From Mediterranea massiliensis (GTDB taxonomy: Bacteria > Bacteroidota > Bacteroidia > Bacteroidales > Bacteroidaceae), in NCBI RefSeq assembly GCF_900128475.1, contig NZ_LT635837.1:48272-99385 (forward strand): a stretch of 51,114 nt of DNA, given 5' to 3'. The translations under genes and the position numbers were made by a program. Shown piece by piece: positions 8,001 through 14,015 of the stretch. The notes beneath the pieces are model-generated. The model ran no database searches, was not told the origin of the DNA, and saw only the letters and a list, made by a program, of their open reading frames with translations. Every line of letters starts with the position of its first letter. Positions within the stretch are counted from its first letter, which is position 1.

Positions 8001-8057
8001 CCGATAATGGGATGCAGATAGCAACTTTAACAAGTTGCTTATCTGCGCGTTATCCGC
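8001..8057. repeat. attC-like site 5
   Basis: This is the best-paired site of the array. GCAGATAGCAACTT folds on AAGTTGCTTATCTGC with one bulged base around a TAAC loop. The inferred border is 8007/8008, next to ATGGG rather than the commoner ATGTTTGG. Confidence 0.8.
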
Positions 8058-8065
8058 ATTTACAT

Positions 8066-8272
8066 TTAATCGAAAATTGAATCTAAAAGACTATTCAATT
8101 CATCGTCTGTAAGATTGAAATTTTCTTGTTCGATTTTCATACTCTCGTATATTTCAGCCATTGTCTCGCCTTCGGTAGAGAAAAACTGGTCGGCTGATTT
8201 TATACCGTACTCGTCAACAAGCATTTTCCTAAATACTTGTTTAGCTTTTTCGATTTTCTTTTCTTTTTCCAT
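8066..8272 (-). CDS. Cassette gene E, 68-residue acidic protein
   Basis: This is a very small, strongly charged helical protein: a Lys-rich start (MEKEKKIEKAKQVFRKMLVDEYG) and an acidic end (NLTDDELNSLLDSIFD). It is the only gene in the shortest cassette (293 bases), whose ends are perfect nine-base reverse complements (TTATCCGCA and TGCGGATAA). The A-rich leader (AAAGAAAATAGAT) is typical of Bacteroidales starts. No family is recognised. Confidence 0.6.
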   Translation of the reverse strand: MEKEKKIEKAKQVFRKMLVDEYGIKSADQFFSTEGETMAEIYESMKIEQENFNLTDDELNSLLDSIFD

Positions 8273-8292
8273 ATCTATTTTCTTTATTTATT

Positions 8293-8349
8293 GCGGATAA
8301 TGGGTTGCAGCTTGCCGCCGTTAGGTGGCACAGGTGCTTGTTAGTCGCA
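8293..8349. repeat. attC-like site 6
   Basis: The arms GCAGCTTGCCGCC and GGTGGCACAGGTGC pair imperfectly around GTTA. The border is 8300/8301. The left flank TGCGGATAA mirrors the right flank of site 5. Confidence 0.7.
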
Positions 8350-8352
8350 TAT

Positions 8353-8856
8353 TTAACTTTCCCAAGTAATATCTAATATTTTTCCTTTATTGTCAGTATG
8401 TACTACGACTATTTCATCTGAATTTTCACTATCAATCATGTAATCCCAAACAGCATAGTGATTATCACCGGGATAAAAAGTAATAGTTTCTACTCTCTGA
8501 ATCAGCAAGGATAGAAACTGTTCTTCCTTTGTTTTTGTCGAATCGGCATTTGGTAACAAGTCATCAATAGCTTCCCATTCATCAAGATGCCAACGGACAT
8601 ATTCATTCGTTGTGCCACCATCTTCATAATCCTTTAATATGGATTTATCTATTTCTGTCTTGTATTTAAAAAGGTTGGAAAGATAGCCTTCCAGCTCTGC
8701 CGACCAATCATTGGGATTGCCTTCATAAGCACAGAAGTCCAAATACAATTCGACATCCTTGTTACAAATCATTACATGACCTTCAAAATAGTCCTCTTCC
8801 TTATTATCTACTTCATTATCTACTTCACCGAAATAAGTAATATTCTTCTTGCTCAT
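8353..8856 (-). CDS. Cassette gene F, DUF2004-like protein
   Basis: The 167-residue acidic protein starts MSKKNITYFGEVDNEVDN and contains VELYLDFCAYEGNPNDW. It then has a central helical stretch, a WHLDEWEAIDDLLP segment, and a C-terminal beta part (ITFYPGDNHYAVWDYMIDSENSDEIVVVHTD). The FGE...EVELYLDF...FYP.....WDY..D arrangement resembles DUF2004 proteins, which are common in polymorphic-toxin immunity loci. Function is not established. Cassette ends are perfect nine-base reverse complements (TTAGTCGCA and TGCGACTAA). Confidence 0.65.
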   Translation of the reverse strand: MSKKNITYFGEVDNEVDNKEEDYFEGHVMICNKDVELYLDFCAYEGNPNDWSAELEGYLSNLFKYKTEIDKSILKDYEDGGTTNEYVRWHLDEWEAIDDLLPNADSTKTKEEQFLSLLIQRVETITFYPGDNHYAVWDYMIDSENSDEIVVVHTDNKGKILDITWES

Positions 8857-8878
8857 ATTCTTTTGTTTTTAATTAATT

Positions 8879-8938
8879 GCGACTAATGTTTGGCAGCTAA
8901 TCGCCATTTGTGGCGATTGAGGTGCATGTTATGTGCAT
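8879..8938. repeat. attC-like site 7
   Basis: The core is a perfect hairpin TCGCCA-TTTG-TGGCGA, with additional outer pairing of TGGCAGC-type arm to GGTGCATG. The conserved ATGTTTGGCAG follows the border at 8886/8887. Confidence 0.8.
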
Positions 8939-9523
8939 TTATTTCCAAAAGTTGTCCTGCAAGTGCTTTTCCAAATATCGACTTACAACTCCCCAACCTT
9001 CATTGTCAGGACTATTATACCCCCACATACTTTCAGTAGCATCTTCTAATTTTTCACATACTTCTGAATATTTTGCTGTTATTTGTTTCCTTTCTTCTGA
9101 GGTATAGCCTTTTAGTTCTTCCATTGTTATGGTAAAATACTTACCTTCTCTGCTCCCACGCACGAAATTTACAACTTCACAAAGTTGGTCTTCGTCAAGA
9201 GAGAAGACATCTATATTGAGAGGGAAAATTTGTTCGATATTCTTTGTTGCATCTCCAATTTTGTCCAGTCCAATTTCATACATTGCATGGGATATGTAAG
9301 GCAGCAATTCTGTATTTTCTTCTATAATCGCTTGCCACCCATCACCTTTATAGATACCTATAACATTAGCTACTATGTGAAATGCAAATACAGCGTCGGA
9401 CACTTGATTTTTAATTTCACTTAATTCGCCTATCTCCCAAACCTTATCTGATAAGGTTACAATCGCATCTTCTGTATTGACATCCATTCCTTGCAGGACA
9501 TCACTAATTTTTTCAGTTTTCAT
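8939..9523 (-). CDS. Cassette gene G, hypothetical protein
   Basis: The 194-residue soluble helical protein starts MKTEKISDVLQGMDVNTEDAIVTLSDKVWEIGEL and ends GWGVVSRYLEKHLQDNFWK. ATG at 9523 is chosen over the in-frame GTG at 9547, which lies in the cassette border. The protein has regular acidic helices and no signal peptide. No family is recognised with confidence. Cassette ends are perfect nine-base reverse complements (TTATGTGCA and TGCACATAA). Confidence 0.6.
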   Translation of the reverse strand: MKTEKISDVLQGMDVNTEDAIVTLSDKVWEIGELSEIKNQVSDAVFAFHIVANVIGIYKGDGWQAIIEENTELLPYISHAMYEIGLDKIGDATKNIEQIFPLNIDVFSLDEDQLCEVVNFVRGSREGKYFTITMEELKGYTSEERKQITAKYSEVCEKLEDATESMWGYNSPDNEGWGVVSRYLEKHLQDNFWK

Positions 9524-9545
9524 ATTTACATCGTTTTTTAATTGC

Positions 9546-9598
9546 ACATAATGTTTGGCAGCGTTCCGCTTATTCAGTCGGTTTGCTGTCTATTATCT
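9546..9598. repeat. attC-like site 8
   Basis: This is a near-copy of sites 1 and 4 (AATGTTTGGCAGCGTTCCGC to GGTTTGCTGT). On the right it reads CTATTATC where most sites have TGTTA, so the otherwise conserved sense-strand AAC is AAT here. The border is 9551/9552. Confidence 0.8.
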
Positions 9599-9944
9599 GC
9601 TTATTTATAGTTTTCAAAAATGAATTAATTACCTCAAATTCATCTCTATTACATCTAATCTTGAAAATAGTTTCTGAGGTTGTTTTATAGACCATTATTA
9701 AAGTTTCTTTCCTGTAGCTAAACACTACATTACTTAAGTCTGTCATTCCCTTACCGCCTTTACCAAATCTATAAGGGAAATAATATTTTACCTTTTGATT
9801 ACCTCTGTCAATATCAATATAACCATTCTTGTTTGAGCCACAAACGATGCTTAAATGCAGATAGTTATTTGTCTCAATATGCGAAGATACAAAAGGGGCA
9901 GAAAAGAGAAACATACCTATCAATATTGTCAGTACGATTTTCAT
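9570..9944 (-). CDS. Cassette gene H, secreted hypothetical protein
   Basis: The 124-residue product has a Sec signal (MKIVLTILIGMFLFSAPFVSS), so it acts in the periplasm or beyond. The mature part is a beta-rich domain (SIVCGSNKNGYIDIDRGNQKVKYYFPYRFGKGGKGMTDL) ending in a helix. It is the only cassette product here with an export signal, as expected if its target toxin acts in the periplasm; this is inference. The stop codon lies inside site 8. Cassette ends are perfect eleven-base reverse complements. Confidence 0.6.
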   Translation of the reverse strand: MKIVLTILIGMFLFSAPFVSSHIETNNYLHLSIVCGSNKNGYIDIDRGNQKVKYYFPYRFGKGGKGMTDLSNVVFSYRKETLIMVYKTTSETIFKIRCNRDEFEVINSFLKTINKQIIDSKPTE

Positions 9945-9971
9945 TCTAATACATTCTTTTTTAGGCTATAA

Positions 9972-10030
9972 GCAGATAATGTTTGGCGGATAACCGACTT
10001 TTAAGTGAGGTTTATCCGTATGTTACTAAC
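9972..10030. repeat. attC-like site 9
   Basis: CGGATAACCGACTT pairs with AAGTGAGGTTTATCCG around a short T/A loop, with two unpaired bases. The left flank TAAGCAGATAA mirrors the right flank of site 8. The border is 9979/9980. Confidence 0.8.
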
Positions 10031-10379
10031 ACCTTTTTTTGTTAATGTCTTTTTCCAAATCGTCTTTAGTTTTCCATATATTCCCACATTCGCCACATCC
10101 CCAAAATTGTTCTTCTTTATCATCAATATAGCAAACAACTCCATCATGGCAGATGGGGCATTCTATTACCTCTTGATTATTATCTTTCTTATCTGCATCT
10201 TTTTGGGGTACTTTCGATAACAAATCACTTGGATTTATTGGAACATTTTGATAGCATTCAGGGCACTTTATGAAAACTAATCTCATATTCTTTTTTATAG
10301 CAGATTCAACTAACGACTTCTGTTCATAATTTGCATTAAAAGTCTTCTGACAATTTGGACATCTTATAATCATATTCAT
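10026..10379 (-). CDS. Cassette gene I, double zinc-ribbon protein
   Basis: The 117-residue protein has four Cys pairs: CPNC (about residue 8), CPEC (about 40), CPIC (about 75) and CGEC (about 95). They should form two zinc ribbons, separated by a linker (NPSDLLSKVPQKDADKKDNNQE). No enzyme motif is visible. It is the first cassette after the recombinase, the position of the newest insertion if the array works like an integron. Ends are perfect nine-base reverse complements (TTACTAACA and TGTTAGTAA). A toxin-neutralising role is possible but only from context. Confidence 0.6.
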   Translation of the reverse strand: MNMIIRCPNCQKTFNANYEQKSLVESAIKKNMRLVFIKCPECYQNVPINPSDLLSKVPQKDADKKDNNQEVIECPICHDGVVCYIDDKEEQFWGCGECGNIWKTKDDLEKDINKKRC

Positions 10380-10385
10380 TAATTT

Positions 10386-10432
10386 ATGTTAGTAATGTTA
10401 TGCTATCAGCCGATTTGGCTGTTATTTTTTCT
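10386..10432. repeat. attC/attI-like site 10 (recombinase-proximal)
   Basis: The core hairpin is CAGCC-GATTT-GGCTG. The left border TAA/TGT at 10395/10396 is conserved. No matching inverse of its right flank (TTATTTTT) was found upstream of the recombinase. That fits a fixed platform (attI-like) site rather than the end of a mobile cassette. Confidence 0.65.
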
Positions 10433-10446
10433 AAGTATCATATCTA

Positions 10447-11553
10447 TTACTCTTCTGTCAACAGGTCATCCAACGGGCTTTTGATATTGCTTTTGAATGT
10501 ATCAGCTATATGTACATATCTTTCCGTTGTCTTAATGTTGTTATGTCCCATAAGCTCCTTTACAATCTTAATGTCAGTGCCTTGCTCCAGTAGATGCGTG
10601 GCAAAGGAATGACGTAACAGGTGAGGATAAATACGTTTCGTTATGCCGGCTTCAAGTGCGGCAGCCTTCAAGCGTTTCGATATGATGCTTTCCGTGAAAG
10701 GCTCTCCAGGCCTGCGCTCAAAGAACCACACTTTCGGTCTGTACAGTCGATTGTATTCTGCCAACTTCTTCATCAATGGTTTGGACAGCAGGGTATAGCG
10801 GTCTTTCCTGCCTTTTCCCTGTCGCACCCGGATCATGAAACGTGACTCACTGATGTCTCCGGGTTTCAAATTCAAAAGTTCACTGATTCTCAACCCGGCG
10901 GAATAAAGTATGGAAAACACACAGAAGAAGCGCAGGTCTTTCGCTGTCACATCAAGTATCTTTTTTATCTCTTCCTTGCTTAACACGTCGGGCAGTGTCT
11001 TTTCCCGTTTTGCACGGCTCACCTTGTAGCATCGGCGTTCCTGTCCGAGTACCTTCTCATAATAAAACTTGATGGCATTGATTCTCTGGTTCTGCTGGCA
11101 AGAGGATATGTTTTTCTCGTGAATAAGGTAAAGCAGATAGTCATTTATCTCACCGGAAGTGATCGTCCCGATGTCACGACCTTTGAAATGTTGCTGGAAA
11201 TCCCGGAAATAGGATGTATAAACCCTGACAGTATGTCCGCTATACCGCACCTGCTCCAATTTCTCCAGATAACCTTCCGGAAGAGGCGGACGACTGTCTT
11301 CCTGTTTCCTGGGCCCCAGCTCCCTGATGGAGGAATAGTCGATAAAAGCCATCTTTACATAACGGTCAAAGAACTCTGCAAGCACAAAGTGCTCTTCCGG
11401 CAAATAGGCTTTGCCGCCCACAAGTTGAATGCCTTCCTCTTTAGACAAAGGTATCCGCAGGCTGTCATCATCAAAGGCTGCCTCAATGAACTTCCTGCCA
11501 TACCTGACGGTAGGCGTAAGTTTGATTCTGGGCTTGTTCTGGTATATGTCCAT
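10447..11553 (-). CDS. Tyrosine recombinase of the cassette array (XerD/IntI-like)
   Basis: The 368-residue protein has a SAM-like core-binding domain (about 90-175) and a complete catalytic domain: Arg222 (SAGLRISEL), Lys247 (QGKGRKDRY), His311 and Arg314 (HLLRHSFATHLL), His337 (LMGHNN) and nucleophile Tyr346. The tail SNIKSPLDDLL resembles the SPLD tail of integron integrases. The insertion that marks IntI between the second and third boxes is absent. About 85 extra N-terminal residues precede the usual start. It is co-oriented with the cassettes, not divergent as in classical integrons, so transcription can run from it into the array. It probably catalyses cassette insertion and excision at the palindromic sites. 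Known rAID clusters carry such a XerD-like gene at this place. Confidence 0.85.
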   Translation of the reverse strand: MDIYQNKPRIKLTPTVRYGRKFIEAAFDDDSLRIPLSKEEGIQLVGGKAYLPEEHFVLAEFFDRYVKMAFIDYSSIRELGPRKQEDSRPPLPEGYLEKLEQVRYSGHTVRVYTSYFRDFQQHFKGRDIGTITSGEINDYLLYLIHEKNISSCQQNQRINAIKFYYEKVLGQERRCYKVSRAKREKTLPDVLSKEEIKKILDVTAKDLRFFCVFSILYSAGLRISELLNLKPGDISESRFMIRVRQGKGRKDRYTLLSKPLMKKLAEYNRLYRPKVWFFERRPGEPFTESIISKRLKAAALEAGITKRIYPHLLRHSFATHLLEQGTDIKIVKELMGHNNIKTTERYVHIADTFKSNIKSPLDDLLTEE

Positions 11554-11712
11554 ATCAATTCTTTTTTAATTACTGTTTTGGACAATGTTTCCTCAATTAA
11601 ATAGGGTTACGCAAGATAGGTATTTTTCCCTGATTTTTTGGTGCTTTTGTCTGTTAATAAACGATAAACGCAAATCTCGCCTGGGACTTTACAGGCAAAG
11701 ATGCGCCTCCAT

Positions 11713-12633
11713 TCAATAGACGTGCACATACTGTACTTTCCCGTCAAGCAGTTCCACACAGCGGTCGTCGGAAAAGCGCAAAGTCTCCAGAGTCCTGCCT
11801 TCCTTTTTGACTTCCGATTTGTGGTATGGTTCACCCCATGCGGAGATGACCATTTCCCTCGTCATGCCGGTATCGACCTTGCGGAAGGCAATCAGCTTCC
11901 CGTATTTCTTGCCGTACCGTTTTTCCAGCTGGCCGATACGTGCAGTGCTTACAAACTCATACACCTCGTCACCGCCTATAGGAAATGCTTCAACTCGTAC
12001 ACCGTCAGCATCCTCCATCAGCAGAAACGCCCCGTCACTGTTCATCTTCAGGCCGACGTCCACACAACGGTACTCCGCACCTTCAGCCGGGGTAATGACC
12101 TGACCGTCCTCGGTCTCCACGGCCTTGGCAAGCGACAGGAATGTCTGCCCGACAAAGCGTTTCAGTTTCTCATAATACCCTAAACAGGTCATGCTCAGCG
12201 GATACCTGAACGGGTTATAATACATCTCATCGCCGCTTTCTTTTTCACGAAGCAGCAGGCAGCATCCTGCCGACAGGTAGTCTGTCTTGGTCCAGACCTT
12301 CACCACCTCGTAATATTTTCCGACCACCTCTTTAGCGGGGGTCGAACTGATATTGACCGCCTTGTACACCGTCCGGTCATCCCCGGCAAGGAAGTTGGAT
12401 GTGTAGAAGGCATCCCAGTAGCCGTCCCCGTCATTTTTCGCCCCGTGCATGTACAGGGTCTGTCCCGGAAGGGAAGCGAAACTCCGCTTCTCCACGTTCG
12501 TCAGGCTGTCATAGGGAAGGGCATTTGTCACCGTGTACTCTTTCAGTCCATCGCTCTTGGGAACGATGTTAAGCTGTGCCTGGGCATACATCGCCGTACA
12601 CAGGAAGAAGGTCATAATTGGAATTGTTTTCAT
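11713..12633 (-). CDS. Secreted hypothetical protein upstream of recombinase
   Basis: The 306-residue product begins MKTIPIMTFFLCTAMYAQAQLN, a clear Sec signal. The start at 12633 is preferred over 12666 because it directly begins the signal peptide. The mature part has no recognised family. A C-terminal stretch (DTGMTREMVISAWGEPYHKSEVKKEGRTLETLRFSDDRCVEL) resembles an SmpA/OmlA (BamE-like) fold, where GMT....V...WGEP is the usual hallmark. It lies 52 bases after a probable Imm17 gene and upstream of the array recombinase, all on the minus strand. It may be part of the defence locus, but its role is unknown. Confidence 0.6.
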   Translation of the reverse strand: MKTIPIMTFFLCTAMYAQAQLNIVPKSDGLKEYTVTNALPYDSLTNVEKRSFASLPGQTLYMHGAKNDGDGYWDAFYTSNFLAGDDRTVYKAVNISSTPAKEVVGKYYEVVKVWTKTDYLSAGCCLLLREKESGDEMYYNPFRYPLSMTCLGYYEKLKRFVGQTFLSLAKAVETEDGQVITPAEGAEYRCVDVGLKMNSDGAFLLMEDADGVRVEAFPIGGDEVYEFVSTARIGQLEKRYGKKYGKLIAFRKVDTGMTREMVISAWGEPYHKSEVKKEGRTLETLRFSDDRCVELLDGKVQYVHVY

Positions 12634-12685
12634 ACTCAATCTCTTTTTTATGTTTACAGATTTCATCTGAGGAAAGAATGTTCGG

Positions 12686-12964
12686 CTACTTGCCAGAAAT
12701 AGAGAACAGAAACAAAGCCAGTCCTATCCCGACGGCAAGGATCACCCCCAGCCAGAAACGGAAAGCCTTTGGTCCGAGTGTATCCAGCCAGAAATTCCCG
12801 CCCCAGCTACCCGGACGTGTATAGGTCCACTTCCATCCGCAGATTATACCCAAAAGCCACAGCAGCAGTATTGCCGCCACTATCAGATAACCGTACCTCG
12901 GGCTTGTCTGAAGCAACTGCGGGAAACCGGTTATGAATTCTTTGACCTTTTCAAACCATTCCAT
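12686..12964 (-). CDS. Probable immunity protein 17 (Imm17) family membrane protein
   Basis: The 92-residue protein has two membrane helices (YLIVAAILLLWLLGIICGW and AFRFWLGVILAVGIGLALFLF) joined by a short polar loop with W....RPGSWGGNFWLDTLGPK. The loop, the LGPKAFR segment and the length fit Imm17 proteins of Bacteroidales, which are linked to toxin immunity; the match is by eye. It is the first gene of the minus-strand unit leading into the recombinase and cassettes, behind a good divergent promoter at 13003-13032. Confidence 0.55.
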   Translation of the reverse strand: MEWFEKVKEFITGFPQLLQTSPRYGYLIVAAILLLWLLGIICGWKWTYTRPGSWGGNFWLDTLGPKAFRFWLGVILAVGIGLALFLFSISGK

Positions 12965-13002
12965 AATAATACTTTTAAGAAAACAACGGCATCTGCCGTT
13001 TG

Positions 13003-13032
13003 CAAATTTAACGAAAAGTGCACAGAATCAAA
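13003..13032 (-). promoter_or_regulatory. Promoter for the Imm17-recombinase-array unit
   Basis: Read on the minus strand, TTTG (13032-13029) and TAAATTTG (13010-13003) are separated by 18 bases, close to the Bacteroidetes primary-sigma pattern. It would drive the Imm17 gene and perhaps everything down to the cassettes. Confidence 0.5.
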
Positions 13033-13050
13033 AAGTTTCGGTAACCATTA

Positions 13051-13082
13051 TTTGCTCTGTCATACAGGAAATTATATTTTTG
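13051..13082 (+). promoter_or_regulatory. Promoter of AraC-type regulator
   Basis: TTTG at 13051-13054 and TATTTTTG at 13075-13082 are separated by 20 bases, an exact match to the TTTG / TAnnTTTG pattern. The gene starts at 13101. The promoter lies back to back with that of the array unit. Confidence 0.6.
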
Positions 13083-13100
13083 CACAGAAACTTACGAATC

Positions 13101-13934
13101 ATGGAATACATACTTATAGAATCTCTTAAGCACGACTCATTCCGGACACAATGGGAGGCATGGGTACTCGAACTTGCCGAAGCTGTCCGACAGACAGATA
13201 TCCGTATTCCACGGACTTGGACCATCCTGAAACCTTTGTCCGAGAACATACCGGCCATGATATGGCTGACAGAAAAACTGAGAAAACTACAGTCGGACCC
13301 TTCGCTTGAAAACAAGACTGAAACCGCGCTATACATACTGGCAAGTTTCTGTCGGAACAACAAAGTGCTCGGTTACGTAATTGACACCTACATGTACCAA
13401 TACAAAAACCGTAATGCCCACGGCCTGTTGGTTTGCGCTAAAATTCTTCATGCAATAAGCCCGGAAGAAGAATATCCGCACCTGAACTTCCTGTATAACC
13501 TTATGGCCGGAAATGTCATCAGCGAATTCAAACGGCACATGAAAACAAACGATTCTTTCATGACCGAATCCGATTTCCGTCTTGCAGAAAAATATATCCC
13601 GGATTTCAAGGGAGCAGGTTTCAGAGAAACAGTCCTTTTGCGGGTTACAGCAAATATGACCGGAGAGGAGCTCGCGAAAAAATGCCACATGTCGAATACC
13701 GTATTCCGAGAACGGTTCAAGCGTGAATTCGGCATGAACGTATCACAATGGCTGCGTGAAAGGAAGAAAAAGAGAATAGCAGGAATGCTGAAAAATCCGG
13801 CGATACCGTTATATCGGGTAGCGGAAAACAACGGCTTCAAGTCAGAGTCAACCTTCTCCGACTATTGCAAACGGAATTTTAACAAAACTCCCTTGCAGTT
13901 AAGAAAAGAACTGCTTGCCGACACAGTCCGATAA
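13101..13934 (+). CDS. AraC family transcription regulator
   Basis: The 277-residue protein has an N-terminal domain of about 180 residues without a known sensor motif and a C-terminal AraC-type DNA-binding domain. The latter has the first helix-turn-helix in MTGEELAKKCHMSNTVFRERFKREFG and the second in PLYRVAENNGFKSESTFSDYCKRNF, ending with the usual P-x-x-L-R-K. ATG 13101 follows the promoter at 13051-13082; upstream in-frame codons would lie inside the promoter and are rejected. It is divergent from the Imm17-recombinase unit and just upstream of the RteA-like kinase, so it may control either. Confidence 0.8.
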   Translation: MEYILIESLKHDSFRTQWEAWVLELAEAVRQTDIRIPRTWTILKPLSENIPAMIWLTEKLRKLQSDPSLENKTETALYILASFCRNNKVLGYVIDTYMYQYKNRNAHGLLVCAKILHAISPEEEYPHLNFLYNLMAGNVISEFKRHMKTNDSFMTESDFRLAEKYIPDFKGAGFRETVLLRVTANMTGEELAKKCHMSNTVFRERFKREFGMNVSQWLRERKKKRIAGMLKNPAIPLYRVAENNGFKSESTFSDYCKRNFNKTPLQLRKELLADTVR

Positions 13935-13986
13935 AAATCAGAAAAAATCCGTTAGTAATCAGAACATCACTTCATCGTCACCTCCG

Positions 13987-13994
13987 TAACTTTG
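13987..13994 (+). promoter_or_regulatory. Promoter -7 element of the RteA-like kinase gene
   Basis: TAACTTTG matches TAnnTTTG and lies 21 bases before the start codon at 14016. No clear TTTG -33 element is seen. Confidence 0.4.
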
Positions 13995-14015
13995 TAAAAA
14001 TCACGATACAAGGTT

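Larger units (their letters stand above)
6026..10395 (-). mobile_element. Integron-like array of nine gene cassettes (rAID-type)
   Basis: Nine minus-strand genes, one per unit, lie between ten related palindromic sites. Inferred units on the plus strand are 6026-6727, 6728-7124, 7125-7562, 7563-8007, 8008-8300, 8301-8886, 8887-9551, 9552-9979 and 9980-10395. Each unit's two ends are reverse complements over roughly 8-11 bases and the sequence differs from unit to unit. The whole stretch is much more AT-rich than the DNA around it. A tyrosine recombinase gene lies immediately upstream in the same orientation. Gut Bacteroidales are known to carry recombinase-associated acquired interbacterial defence (rAID) arrays of this layout, holding orphan immunity genes. 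The gene contents here (DUF2004-like, small acidic proteins) agree, but no immunity function is proven. Confidence 0.8.

Noticed and set aside
9545..9547. GTG 9547 as start of cassette gene G
   Set aside because: It lies in the cassette border sequence; ATG 9523 follows an A-rich leader like the other cassette genes.
6021..10432. CRISPR array
   Set aside because: The repeats are palindromic, 50-60 bases, degenerate, and separated by whole genes of 290-700 bases; no cas genes are present.
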